A DNA stretch of 64,000 bases from JAUILA01 sp050289805. Its GTDB lineage: Bacteria > Bacteroidota > Bacteroidia > Cytophagales > Cyclobacteriaceae. Shown here piece after piece: positions 17,981 through 27,326 of this stretch (the stretch's first letter is position 1; the number at the start of each line of letters is the position of its first letter). The notes under the pieces are model-generated. The model did no database searches. It was not told the origin of the DNA and saw nothing but the letters and a program-made list of their open reading frames with translations. The stretch lies in contig JBNKGL010000009.1 in assembly GCA_050289805.1 (NCBI GenBank), positions 1 through 64,000 of the forward strand, given 5' to 3'. The position numbers and the translations under genes are program-made.

Positions 17981-20899
17981 ATGAAATCTCTACTAAAAAA
18001 CATTACGTTACTTGCCTTCTTGATTCTGGCAATAAACTTTTTTGGTTGTTCTGATGACGATGAGGATAATCTTCCAAAAGTGGTTGCAGGTTTTACCCAG
18101 AAAATCAACCAGGAAACAGGAACTGTTACATTTTTCAACACTTCTGAAAGCGCAGATAAATATCTGTGGGATTTTGGAAATGACGAAACATCCACAGAGA
18201 TAAACCCTGTCAGGACCTTCTCCAATGGAACCTATACCGTAACGCTTACGGCAACAAATTTTGCCGGAGCGTCTGATACGTTTGAAGATACGTTCACTAT
18301 TGCTGTACCTGAAGCAGTTGCACTTCCCATTACTTTTGATAATGGCGGGGTCAATTATGAACCCACGACTTTTGGTGGAACTTCATTTGAGATTGTCGAC
18401 AATCCGGATCAATCTGGTTCAAACGATAAAGCAACCAAAGTTGGTGCCGTCACCAATAGTGGAAATGAATTCGAAGGCATATTTTTTGATCTTGGAATGC
18501 CGGTTGACCTCGCAAGCGAGAAATCAATTTCAATGAATTTCTGGTCTGACGCTCCTGTTTCCGTACTTCTGAAACTTGAGGAGGGAACCGAAGGGGCCAT
18601 TGAGACTACAGCAAGCCATGGTGGTTCCGGATGGGAAAAAATATCATTTGATTTTGCCTCTTCAGCTAAATATTCACGCCTAACACTATTTGTGGACGGA
18701 CCCGGTACTTCTGTCGGAACCTATTACAAGGACGATATCTTGCAGGAAGAACCATCGACCGGGGGCCCGGTAATCCCAACATCACCAGCACCATCGCCTT
18801 CGCAACCTGAGGCTGACGTAATTTCTATCTACAGTGACGCATATACCAATGTTCCTGTTGAAGGTTATAATCTTTACGGTGCCGCTGCCTTTGAAGAAGT
18901 TGATATTGCTGGCAACAACGCGCTGAAATACACATTTGCTGAAGGAGACGGCGGAAACTTTCAGGTAATTGAATTGGGTGGCGCCAATCAGATTGACGCG
19001 GCAGCCGCAGACATGACCAACTTCCGTTTTGATCTTTGGTTTCCCAATGAGGTCGACGAAACTTCGGCACTGCTCATGAAACTGGTAAACTTTGGCACTT
19101 CAACTTCCGAAGGTCTCATTAATATAAATCCTTCATCATCCCCGGCAATCGCACAGGGTTCATGGTTGTCATTTGATATCCCCTTCAGTGAGTTAGAATC
19201 CAGCGGCCTTACAGAAAGGAGCAATATTCAGCAGATCGTAGTAGATCTGCTTACTTCAGGCGAAGTTTATATAGACAATATCTACTTCTACAAAACAGCA
19301 GGAAGCGGCGGTCCTATTCCTCCTACCTCGGCAGCGCCAACGCCCACAGACGCTCCGGAAAACGTTATATCGATTTACAGCGATGCCTATACTGATGTGC
19401 CACGAGAAGGATTCAATTTCTACGGGGCGGCAGTATTCGAGGAAGTGAGCATTTCCGGAAACGGGGCATTGAAATATACCTTCTCCGAAGCAGATGGGGG
19501 CAACTTCCAGGTAATGGAACTTGGAGGTGCGAATCAAATCGATGCGGCAGGCGCAGGAATGACAAACTTCCGCTTCGACCTGTGGTTCCCGAATGAACTG
19601 GATGAGAATTCGGCATTCCTTATGAAACTGGTTGACTTCGGTGCAACAACTTCTGAAGCGCTGATCAACATAAATGCTTCATCAAACCCTGCAATCGCAC
19701 AGGGCACGTGGCTCCAGTTTGATCTGCCGTTTACGGAACTGGAAAGTAACGGGCTGGCAGGAAGCAGCAATATTCAGCAGTTAGTTGTAGACCTCATCAA
19801 TTCAGGCGAAGTATACATTGATAATATCTATTTCTATAAGCCCGCAGGCAGCGGAGGCCCGGTTCCGCCGACATCGGCTGCGCCAACGCCTACACAACCA
19901 GAAACTAATGTGATTTCAATCTACAGTGACGCTTATACAGATGTTCCGCGTGAAGGATTTAATTTTTATGGCGCTGCTGCATTCGAAGAAGTAAGTATCT
20001 CCGGGAATGGTGCATTAAAATACACCTTTACCGAGGGAGACGGGGGCAATTTCCAGGTGCTTGAACTGGGCAGCGCTAACCAGATCGATGCAGCCGCAGC
20101 AGGAATGACCAACTTCAGGTTTGATCTCTGGTTCCCAAATGATGTGGATGCTAATTCAGCCTTTCTGATGAAGCTGGTTGATTTCGGAGCTACAACTTCG
20201 GAGGCGGTGATAAATGTAAACGCTTCTTCAAATCCGGCAATCAACAAGGGCCAATGGCTTCAGTTCGACCTCCCGTTCTCGGAATTACAAAGCAACGGGC
20301 TGGCTGGCAGCAGTAATATTCAGCAATTGGTAATCGACCTTGTCAATTCGGGAGAAGTTTACATTGACAATATCTTCTTCTATAAAGAGGCATCAGTTCC
20401 TTCCGGAAGCATTCTCAATCTTACTTTTGATGATGCCGGATCGATAGACAGCTGGATGCGCCTGGCGGATGCAAATAGCGACGAAGCAAGCATCGAATGG
20501 GTATCCGATGGCGGTGTCGAAGGAGGCGCAATGAGACTCTCTGGTCAGAATCCTACGGACGCCGCTGGAAAGGCATATATTTTCCAGCTTGATGCTTCTG
20601 AATTAAACTTCGACGGAGCAACGAATGTACGACTCACATTTGATATGAAATTAGGGGCTCCGCTTGTTGCGGCTGTTGTCCACCTGCAAACCAACATCCC
20701 AGGGGTCGGCGTGACAAACAACTATGAAATACATGCGCAGGGATTGAACGAATCCTCATACACCAGCCTTACTTTCGACTTTTCGGGTGTGGACCCGGCA
20801 GGTACAACCCTGATGATACATTTCAATATAGCGAGCGGTGCGGTTGTAGGCGCCGGCGGAACTGTTCTGGTGGATAATATTAAACTGGTTAAGAACTAA
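17981..20899 (+). CDS. Large glycan-binding lipoprotein: PKD domain, three tandem 182-residue modules, C-terminal sandwich
   Basis: The signal peptide ends at lipobox FFGC, immediately followed by SDDDEDN, a strong acidic surface-export stretch. A PKD domain covers about 38-108 (KYLWDFGNDETSTEINP). A beta-sandwich occupies about 110-255. Three near-identical modules begin at Val280, Val462 and Val644, each starting VISIYSDAYT and ending VYIDNIYFYK or VYIDNIFFYK, joined by short Ser/Pro/Thr linkers. A last CBM4/9-like sandwich covers about 807-972. No catalytic residues are seen. Modules beginning VIS(I/L)FSDAYT are frequent in Bacteroidota beta-glucan systems, so multivalent glucan capture at the cell surface is the likely role. 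A hairpin terminator follows the stop. Confidence 0.75.
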   Translation: MKSLLKNITLLAFLILAINFFGCSDDDEDNLPKVVAGFTQKINQETGTVTFFNTSESADKYLWDFGNDETSTEINPVRTFSNGTYTVTLTATNFAGASDTFEDTFTIAVPEAVALPITFDNGGVNYEPTTFGGTSFEIVDNPDQSGSNDKATKVGAVTNSGNEFEGIFFDLGMPVDLASEKSISMNFWSDAPVSVLLKLEEGTEGAIETTASHGGSGWEKISFDFASSAKYSRLTLFVDGPGTSVGTYYKDDILQEEPSTGGPVIPTSPAPSPSQPEADVISIYSDAYTNVPVEGYNLYGAAAFEEVDIAGNNALKYTFAEGDGGNFQVIELGGANQIDAAAADMTNFRFDLWFPNEVDETSALLMKLVNFGTSTSEGLININPSSSPAIAQGSWLSFDIPFSELESSGLTERSNIQQIVVDLLTSGEVYIDNIYFYKTAGSGGPIPPTSAAPTPTDAPENVISIYSDAYTDVPREGFNFYGAAVFEEVSISGNGALKYTFSEADGGNFQVMELGGANQIDAAGAGMTNFRFDLWFPNELDENSAFLMKLVDFGATTSEALININASSNPAIAQGTWLQFDLPFTELESNGLAGSSNIQQLVVDLINSGEVYIDNIYFYKPAGSGGPVPPTSAAPTPTQPETNVISIYSDAYTDVPREGFNFYGAAAFEEVSISGNGALKYTFTEGDGGNFQVLELGSANQIDAAAAGMTNFRFDLWFPNDVDANSAFLMKLVDFGATTSEAVINVNASSNPAINKGQWLQFDLPFSELQSNGLAGSSNIQQLVIDLVNSGEVYIDNIFFYKEASVPSGSILNLTFDDAGSIDSWMRLADANSDEASIEWVSDGGVEGGAMRLSGQNPTDAAGKAYIFQLDASELNFDGATNVRLTFDMKLGAPLVAAVVHLQTNIPGVGVTNNYEIHAQGLNESSYTSLTFDFSGVDPAGTTLMIHFNIASGAVVGAGGTVLVDNIKLVKN
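18818..20386 (+). repeat. Three tandem 546-bp coding repeats
   Basis: Units start at 18818, 19364 and 19910, exactly 546 bases (182 codons) apart, with no indel between them. Units 2 and 3 are the most alike; third-codon positions have drifted, so the duplication is not brand new. A diverged fourth relative sits at the 3' end of the gene at 15692. Confidence 0.9.
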
Positions 20900-20913
20900 A
20901 GCAAAATTATAAT

Positions 20914-20956
20914 ATATTGGCCGTCAGATTTTTGTTTGACGGCCAATATTTGTTTA
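20914..20956 (+). terminator. Hairpin between the surface-protein genes and the phosphorylase gene
   Basis: A perfect 13-bp stem (atattggccgtca with tgacggccaatat) and a ten-base loop are followed by ttgttta. It lies 15 bases after the stop at 20899. It may fully terminate, or only attenuate, transcription before the gene at 21043. Confidence 0.7.
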
Positions 20957-21042
20957 ATCAAGCCAATACAGGCAAGAAGTGAAAAGTATAACTAGTCAGC
21001 ATAAACCTTATTTGAATCTACCACCAGCCTAATACCATCTAA

Positions 21043-24000
21043 ATGACCGAGACGAATTTCAAAGACGTTGAACTAAGGGAAGCACAAATTGAAAATGAAA
21101 CTTATTATTTCATTTCAAACGCAGACAGGATGCGGCCATTTTTCATGAGCATTGTAAGCGATTCGAATCACTGGATGTTCATCGGCAGCAATGGCGGAAT
21201 AAGCGCCGGAAGGAAAAATTCAGATTATGCCCTCTTTCCTTATTACACGGATGACAAAATCATAGAATCCACCGAAGTAACCGGTAACAAATCGATTTTC
21301 CATGTTAGGATAAACGATAAAATTCAGGTTTGGGAGCCATTTTCCATCAGATTTTCGCATCTCTACTCAACGACTAGAAATCTGTACAAGAATGTCCTTG
21401 GAAATAAAATTCTATTTGAAGAAATCAATCATGACCTTGGTCTCACCTATCGGTATCAGTGGAATTCCAGTGATACATTCGGTTTTGTGAGGAAAGTTCA
21501 ATTAATCAATAACACAAATGACCCGATTGAAATAAAGATCCTGGATGGTGTCCAAAATATTATGCCCAGCGGTGTCGGGGCTGCGGTACAAAATTCAAGC
21601 AGCAACCTCGTTGACGCCTATAAACGCAATGAACTCATTAAGGAAAGCGGCATCGGTATTTTTGCACTCAGCTCCATCATCGTGGATAAAGCTGAGCCAA
21701 GTGAGGCACTGAAAGCAAATATGGCATGGTCATTCGGACTCGAAAACCCCACGTACCTGCTCTCGTCATTACAGCTTGATTTATTCCGTAAAGGTCTGCC
21801 AATCCATCAGGAGAACGATATCAAAGCCGAAAAAGGTGCCTATTTTATCTCCGCTGAATTAACCATCAACGGAGGATCTCAGAAAGACTGGATGATCGTA
21901 GCGAATGTAAATCAGTCAATATCGTCAATCGTAGCACTTTCTGAAGAAATTAAAAGGGGCGGCAATATCAGGGACAACATACAAAACGATATCGACAGTG
22001 GAACCAAAAGGCTACTGGAGCTGAATGCCGCAGCTGATGCACTTCAACTTTCAGAAGATAAATTCAGGAATACACGACACTACTCCAATACCCTGTTCAA
22101 TATTATGCGTGGGGGGATTTTCGATCATAACTATCAGATTGAAAAGAACGACCTGCTCCGTTACCTGCAAAACGCCAATAAGGAAGTTGCCAAAGACGGC
22201 CAACCATTGCTCGACAAACTTCCCGAGGAATTTCCGTTGTCTATGCTCACAAAATTGATTTCTGACACGGACCACAAGGCTTTGAAACGGCTGTGCCTGG
22301 AATATCTTCCACTCAAATTCAGCAGACGCCATGGCGACCCCAGCCGCCCGTGGAATCAGTTCTCCATCAATACGACGGATGAAAATGACGGATCCAAGAT
22401 ACTTGATTATGAAGGTAACTGGCGTGATATTTTTCAGAACTGGGAGGCACTGGCCTACTCCTACCCGGAGTTCAGTGAAGGAATGATTTTCCGTTTCCTG
22501 AATGCATCAACTTTCGATGGATACAATCCATACCGCATCACTAAAAATGGAATAGACTGGGAGCGCATCGAGGAGGATGATCCATGGTCATATATAGGGT
22601 ACTGGGGTGATCACCAAATCATATATCTTCTGAAATTCCTTGAATTTACAGAAGCACATTATCCCGGCAAGCTGAGCAGCTATTTCAACGAGGACCTCTT
22701 TGTTTATGCCAACGTCCCGTACAGAATAAAAAGCTATCCGGAACTGCTGGCCAATCCAAAGGACACGATTGATTTCGACCATAAAAAAGATGAAGCCATC
22801 TTAAAAAGAATTTCAAGAATTGGTGCGGATGGCGCACTCCTCGATGATAAACAGGGCGAAATCTACCAGGTGAATTTCATTGAAAAAATTCTGGCCACCG
22901 TTCTTGCCAAGATGTCCAATTTCATTCCGGATGGTGGCATATGGATGAATACGCAGCGACCGGAGTGGAATGATGCCAACAACGCCCTTGTTGGAAATGG
23001 TGTATCCATGGTTACACTGTACTACCTGATACGCTTTCTGAAATTCTTCAATAATCTGTTGGAGTCTTCAGAGTTGGAGAAAGTGAGCATTTCAACTGAA
23101 GTGAATTCGCTGCTAGAACAGATGTACAAAGTCCTGGATGATCATAAAGATTTACTGTCATCCAATGTTTCAGACAAGGACCGAAAAACAATTCTTGATG
23201 GGCTGGGATCACCGGCCAGCAGCTTTAGGGAAAAAATTTATTCAGAATCTTTTAATGGAAAAAAATCAGACCTGAATTTAAGCCTGCTGAAAGACTTTAA
23301 TAATCTGAGCCTGAAATATCTGATCGCTTCGCTTAAGTCAAATAAACGGTCCGACAAGCTATATCATGCTTATAACCTGATGTCTGTAAATGGTAATGAC
23401 GAAGTTTCCATCTCCTACCTGAGTGAAATGCTCGAAGGACAGGTCTCGGCACTCAGCAGCGGTCAGCTTTCGGCAGAAGAAACCGCAGATCTGCTGGACG
23501 CCATGAGATCAAGCAAGTTATACAGGGAGGATCAAAACAGTTACCTTCTGTACCCGGAAAAAATTCTTCCTGGCTTTATGGAAAAGAATAACATTCCGGC
23601 CACAGCAGTAGAAGGATCTGCCCTCCTGAAGGAACTTGTAGCAGATGGCAACAAGCGGATAATTGAAAAGGATATCACAGGGACCTTTCACTTCAATGGT
23701 AAATTCAGAAATGCTGCGGACCTTGAAAAGTCATTAAGCGATCTAAGTGACGGAAAGTATGGTGAACTGGTTAAATCTGAGAAGTCCGCAGTTCTTCAAA
23801 TCTTTGAATCCGTATTTAATCACAAGGCATTCACCGGACGATCCGGTACATTCTACGGATATGAAGGACTTGGCTCTATTTACTGGCATATGGTTTCCAA
23901 GTTATTACTTGCTGTGCAGGAATGCTGTCTTGCGGTCATTCGTGCCAATGAAGATAAAGATGTCGTAGACCGACTCCTCGCCCATTACTATGAGATTCTC

Positions 24001-24486
24001 GATGGAATCGGGGTGCATAAATCCCCTGAACTTTACGGAGCATTTCCAACCGACCCTTATTCGCACACCCCGAAGGGAAAAGGTGCGCAGCAGCCCGGAA
24101 TGACGGGTCAGGTGAAAGAAGATATCCTTTGTCGGATAGGTGAACTGGGTATTGAAGTGGATCATGGAAAATTGTGCTTCAATCCGCGCATACTGAAAAA
24201 GGATGAGTTCCTTTCACACAGTGCTGATTTTGAGTTTATTGACATCCATCAGAATTGGAAGAACATGAAGGCAGAAAAAGACAGCCTGTGTTTTACTTAT
24301 TGCCAGGTACCCGTAATGTATAAGCTTTCAGAGTCAGAAGGTATTCAGATCAGTTTACGCGACGGATCCACCCGAAATATAACAGGGTTAAAACTTGACC
24401 TTCCCTCAAGCAGGGATATATTTGAAAGAAGCGGCAATGTAACAAGCATTATCGTAGAAATTAACCCGGACAGGTTACTCTGTTGA
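21043..24486 (+). CDS. Putative cytoplasmic beta-1,3-glucan phosphorylase (GH94/GH149/GH161 clan)
   Basis: The 1147-residue product has no signal peptide. The N-terminal third is beta-rich (HWMFIGSNGGISAGRKN, EPFSIRFSHLYSTTRNLYKN, VRKVQLINNTNDPIEI), as in the N-terminal sandwich of GH94-like phosphorylases. The remainder is mostly helical with family-like blocks: RRHGDPSRPWNQF near 428, SYIGYWGDHQIIYLLKFLE near 516, GRSGTFYGYEGLGSIYWHM near 930 and KGAQQPGMTGQVKED near 1012. This architecture and size fit clan GH-Q beta-1,3-oligoglucan phosphorylases, which convert oligosaccharide plus phosphate to glucose 1-phosphate. The flanking GH16, GH17 and GH30 genes fit this role. The assignment is from remembered family features, and the catalytic Asp is not identified with confidence. 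Confidence 0.55.
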   Translation: MTETNFKDVELREAQIENETYYFISNADRMRPFFMSIVSDSNHWMFIGSNGGISAGRKNSDYALFPYYTDDKIIESTEVTGNKSIFHVRINDKIQVWEPFSIRFSHLYSTTRNLYKNVLGNKILFEEINHDLGLTYRYQWNSSDTFGFVRKVQLINNTNDPIEIKILDGVQNIMPSGVGAAVQNSSSNLVDAYKRNELIKESGIGIFALSSIIVDKAEPSEALKANMAWSFGLENPTYLLSSLQLDLFRKGLPIHQENDIKAEKGAYFISAELTINGGSQKDWMIVANVNQSISSIVALSEEIKRGGNIRDNIQNDIDSGTKRLLELNAAADALQLSEDKFRNTRHYSNTLFNIMRGGIFDHNYQIEKNDLLRYLQNANKEVAKDGQPLLDKLPEEFPLSMLTKLISDTDHKALKRLCLEYLPLKFSRRHGDPSRPWNQFSINTTDENDGSKILDYEGNWRDIFQNWEALAYSYPEFSEGMIFRFLNASTFDGYNPYRITKNGIDWERIEEDDPWSYIGYWGDHQIIYLLKFLEFTEAHYPGKLSSYFNEDLFVYANVPYRIKSYPELLANPKDTIDFDHKKDEAILKRISRIGADGALLDDKQGEIYQVNFIEKILATVLAKMSNFIPDGGIWMNTQRPEWNDANNALVGNGVSMVTLYYLIRFLKFFNNLLESSELEKVSISTEVNSLLEQMYKVLDDHKDLLSSNVSDKDRKTILDGLGSPASSFREKIYSESFNGKKSDLNLSLLKDFNNLSLKYLIASLKSNKRSDKLYHAYNLMSVNGNDEVSISYLSEMLEGQVSALSSGQLSAEETADLLDAMRSSKLYREDQNSYLLYPEKILPGFMEKNNIPATAVEGSALLKELVADGNKRIIEKDITGTFHFNGKFRNAADLEKSLSDLSDGKYGELVKSEKSAVLQIFESVFNHKAFTGRSGTFYGYEGLGSIYWHMVSKLLLAVQECCLAVIRANEDKDVVDRLLAHYYEILDGIGVHKSPELYGAFPTDPYSHTPKGKGAQQPGMTGQVKEDILCRIGELGIEVDHGKLCFNPRILKKDEFLSHSADFEFIDIHQNWKNMKAEKDSLCFTYCQVPVMYKLSESEGIQISLRDGSTRNITGLKLDLPSSRDIFERSGNVTSIIVEINPDRLLC

Positions 24487-24536
24487 ACCTATGAAAATGT
24501 AAACAACATGGGTAACTCCGTTAAAAAAGAACTATT

Positions 24537-25823
24537 ATGAAACCGATAATACCTTTAGTAATCGCAGGAATGTTCTTTTTTGTTTTATGCAATCCAAAAA
24601 AAGGCGAAAACGATCAAGTGAAAGTGACTGAAAATAACGAAGTAACAGCAAAAGACATATTGGGTAATCCGAATTACCAGGCGATTTCATTTGGTGGCTA
24701 CCGGGAGAAAACCAGGGATATACAGCCAACCGTGGATCAATTGAAGGAAGATATGCGGATCCTGTCCGCCATGGGAATAAAAATTCTCAGAACCTACAAT
24801 GTGCAGCTTCCCCATGCCTCTAATGTATTGAAAGCCATCAGTGAAATTAAGAAGGAAGATCCCGGCTTTGAAATGTACGTGATGCTGGGAGCATGGATCG
24901 ATTGTAAAAATGCGTGGACGGATCAGGCTCCTGACCATAATGTGGAAAGTGAGCAGAATGAGGGTGAAATTGCCCGGGCGGTAGCCCTTGCCAATCAATA
25001 TCCCGACATTGTGAAAATACTTGCAGTTGGGAATGAGGCAATGGTAAAATGGGCTGAAAGTTATTATGTTCAGCCGGGTGTCATCCTGAAATGGGTTCGT
25101 CATCTTCAGAAGCTTAAAGCAGAAGGAAAGCTTCCCGAGAGTCTATGGATAACCTGTTCAGACGACTTTGCCTCCTGGGGTGGCGGTGATCCGCTCTACC
25201 ACACCGAAGACCTGGAAGACCTGATCAGGGAGGTTGACTATATCTCGATGCATACTTATCCATATCACAACTCACATTATAACCCGGAATTCTGGTTTGT
25301 TCCTGAAGAAGAAATGGAACTGCCAGATCGTGAAAAGATTGATGCTGCGATGCTGCGCGCACTGAAGTTTGCTCAGGAACAGTATGATTCGGTTTCAACG
25401 TATGTCAGGAGCCTGGGAATCGATAAACCGATCCATATAGGTGAGACCGGATGGGCAACCACTTCTAACGGTCATTACGGCCCGAACGGCTCCAGGGCAA
25501 CCGATGAATATAAACAAGGCCTGTATTATAAACACCTGCGTGACTGGACCAACAGCGCAGGAATTTCATGTTTCTATTTTGAAGCGTTTGATGAACAATG
25601 GAAAGATGCGGGGAATCCCAAAGGTTCGGAAAATCATTTTGGTCTGTTTACGCTGGACGGACAAGCCAAATACCCACTATGGAATTTAGTGGATGATGGC
25701 ATTTTCGGAGAGTTGACAAGAGGCGGGAACCGAATCTCCAAAACCTATGGAGGGGACAGTGCGGCACTATTCGCCGATGTGATGGTTCCTCCCTCCCATC
25801 CCGAAGTTGAAATGAATCAATGA
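24537..25823 (+). CDS. GH17 beta-1,3-glucanase-type lipoprotein
   Basis: The signal peptide ends at lipobox FVLC (Cys18), followed by NPKK, basic rather than acidic, suggesting retention on the periplasmic side. The TIM barrel carries the GH17 catalytic pair: acid/base Glu167 in AVGNEAM and nucleophile Glu303 in HIGETGWAT. Other family blocks are GIKILRTYNVQLPHA, SMHTYPYH and YFEAFDEQWK. GH17 enzymes of Bacteroidota cut beta-1,3-glucan chains into small oligosaccharides. It lies 50 bases after the phosphorylase gene, and its stop overlaps the next start by four bases (ATGA). Confidence 0.88.
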   Translation: MKPIIPLVIAGMFFFVLCNPKKGENDQVKVTENNEVTAKDILGNPNYQAISFGGYREKTRDIQPTVDQLKEDMRILSAMGIKILRTYNVQLPHASNVLKAISEIKKEDPGFEMYVMLGAWIDCKNAWTDQAPDHNVESEQNEGEIARAVALANQYPDIVKILAVGNEAMVKWAESYYVQPGVILKWVRHLQKLKAEGKLPESLWITCSDDFASWGGGDPLYHTEDLEDLIREVDYISMHTYPYHNSHYNPEFWFVPEEEMELPDREKIDAAMLRALKFAQEQYDSVSTYVRSLGIDKPIHIGETGWATTSNGHYGPNGSRATDEYKQGLYYKHLRDWTNSAGISCFYFEAFDEQWKDAGNPKGSENHFGLFTLDGQAKYPLWNLVDDGIFGELTRGGNRISKTYGGDSAALFADVMVPPSHPEVEMNQ

Positions 25824-27313
25824 ATTTGAGCTCTAAATATGTTCCATTTCCTTTATTAAACTTCCTGATCGGCGGATGTAACCCTGATATGAACGCTCTT
25901 GATTGCCAAATATATGAGACCTCTGCACAGGGTCATATGCTCACCCGGATCCAATCCACTGAAGAAGCAACGAATGTACCCGTTATCAACCTGATCCCGG
26001 AAGAAGAATACCAAACAATTACGGGATTTGGCGGGTCATTTACAGAAGCATCTGCATATGTCCTCAATCAGCTTAGTCCTGATAACAGGGACAGGATACT
26101 GGAAGCCTATTTTGGAGACTCGGGTGCCAGGTATTCACTAACGCGTACTCATATGAACTCCTGTGATTTCTCTTTAGGAAATTACAGCTATGCCCCCGTG
26201 GAAAATGATATGGAGCTGGCTCACTTTTCTCTGAAAGAGGATATGGATGACATTATACCGATGATCAGGGATGCTATGAAAAAATCATCGGAAGGATTCA
26301 GGATCATCGCCTCCCCCTGGACTGCCCCGCCATGGATGAAGGACAACAAGAACTGGGTTGGTGGAAAGCTGCTTCGCGAATATTATGACGTATGGGCCTT
26401 GTTTTTTGCCAAATATTCAGTCGCCATGAGGTCTGAAGGCATTGACATCTGGGCGTTTACGGTTGAAAATGAACCGCTGGGGAATGGAAACAACTGGGAA
26501 AGCATGCATTTCACACCAGATGAAATGAACCTGTTTGTACAGGATCATCTCGGACCTTTATTGGAAAAAGAAGGAATATCGGGCATCAAAATTTTCGGAT
26601 ACGACCAAAATCGTGAGCATTTGCGGGAATGGGTAGACTGTATGTACCGCAATGAACATACTTCCAGGTACTTCAGCGGAACGGCCATACACTGGTATGC
26701 CAGTACATTTGAGGTTTTCCCGGATGAATTACAGTATGCACATCAAAAGGCACCGGATAAGCATCTGATCCAGACAGAGGCCTGTATTGATGCCGAGGTT
26801 CCAAGATGGAAAGATGATGCCTGGTACTGGTCGAAGGAAGCTACCGACTGGGGCTGGGACTGGGCTCCCGAAGAGCAAAAGCACCTGCACCCCAGGTATA
26901 TTCCCGCATACCGCTACACACGTGACATTATTGGCTGCCTTAACAACTGGGTGGATGGCTGGGTCGACTGGAATATGGTATTAGACAGAAAAGGCGGCCC
27001 TAACTGGTTCAGGAACTGGTGTATTGCTCCGGTAATTGCCGACACAGACAAGGATGAAGTGTATTTTACACCGCTTTACTATGTGATGAGCCATTTCAGC
27101 CGGTTTATAAGGCCGGGAGCGAAAAGAATTGGATTTGAATCGGGGGAGAATGATGTGATGGTGACTGCGGCAAAAAATCCAGACGGATCTATAGTGGTAG
27201 TGGTGTTCAATCCAGCAACGGAAAAGAAGAATTTATCATTAAAAATTGGTGAAAAATCGTCCATAATAACTATTAGCCAACAGGCATTACAAACAATAAC
27301 AATGACACCTTAA
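25820..27313 (+). CDS. GH30 beta-glucanase/glucosidase lipoprotein
   Basis: The start overlaps the GH17 stop (ATGA), indicating translational coupling. A short signal has lipobox IGGC (Cys20). The protein is a full GH30: ITGFGGSFTEASA, SPWTAPPWMKDN, acid/base Glu218 in FTVENEP, nucleophile Glu320 in IQTEACID, then the small beta-sandwich at the C-terminus (VVVVFNPATEKKNLSL). In laminarin loci, GH30 members typically remove beta-1,6-linked glucose branches; whether this one is an exo-beta-1,6-glucosidase or another GH30 specificity cannot be read from sequence alone. With the GH17 it would debranch and shorten oligosaccharides in the periplasm. Confidence 0.88.
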   Translation: MNLSSKYVPFPLLNFLIGGCNPDMNALDCQIYETSAQGHMLTRIQSTEEATNVPVINLIPEEEYQTITGFGGSFTEASAYVLNQLSPDNRDRILEAYFGDSGARYSLTRTHMNSCDFSLGNYSYAPVENDMELAHFSLKEDMDDIIPMIRDAMKKSSEGFRIIASPWTAPPWMKDNKNWVGGKLLREYYDVWALFFAKYSVAMRSEGIDIWAFTVENEPLGNGNNWESMHFTPDEMNLFVQDHLGPLLEKEGISGIKIFGYDQNREHLREWVDCMYRNEHTSRYFSGTAIHWYASTFEVFPDELQYAHQKAPDKHLIQTEACIDAEVPRWKDDAWYWSKEATDWGWDWAPEEQKHLHPRYIPAYRYTRDIIGCLNNWVDGWVDWNMVLDRKGGPNWFRNWCIAPVIADTDKDEVYFTPLYYVMSHFSRFIRPGAKRIGFESGENDVMVTAAKNPDGSIVVVVFNPATEKKNLSLKIGEKSSIITISQQALQTITMTP

Positions 27314-27326
27314 CCTACCAGATATT

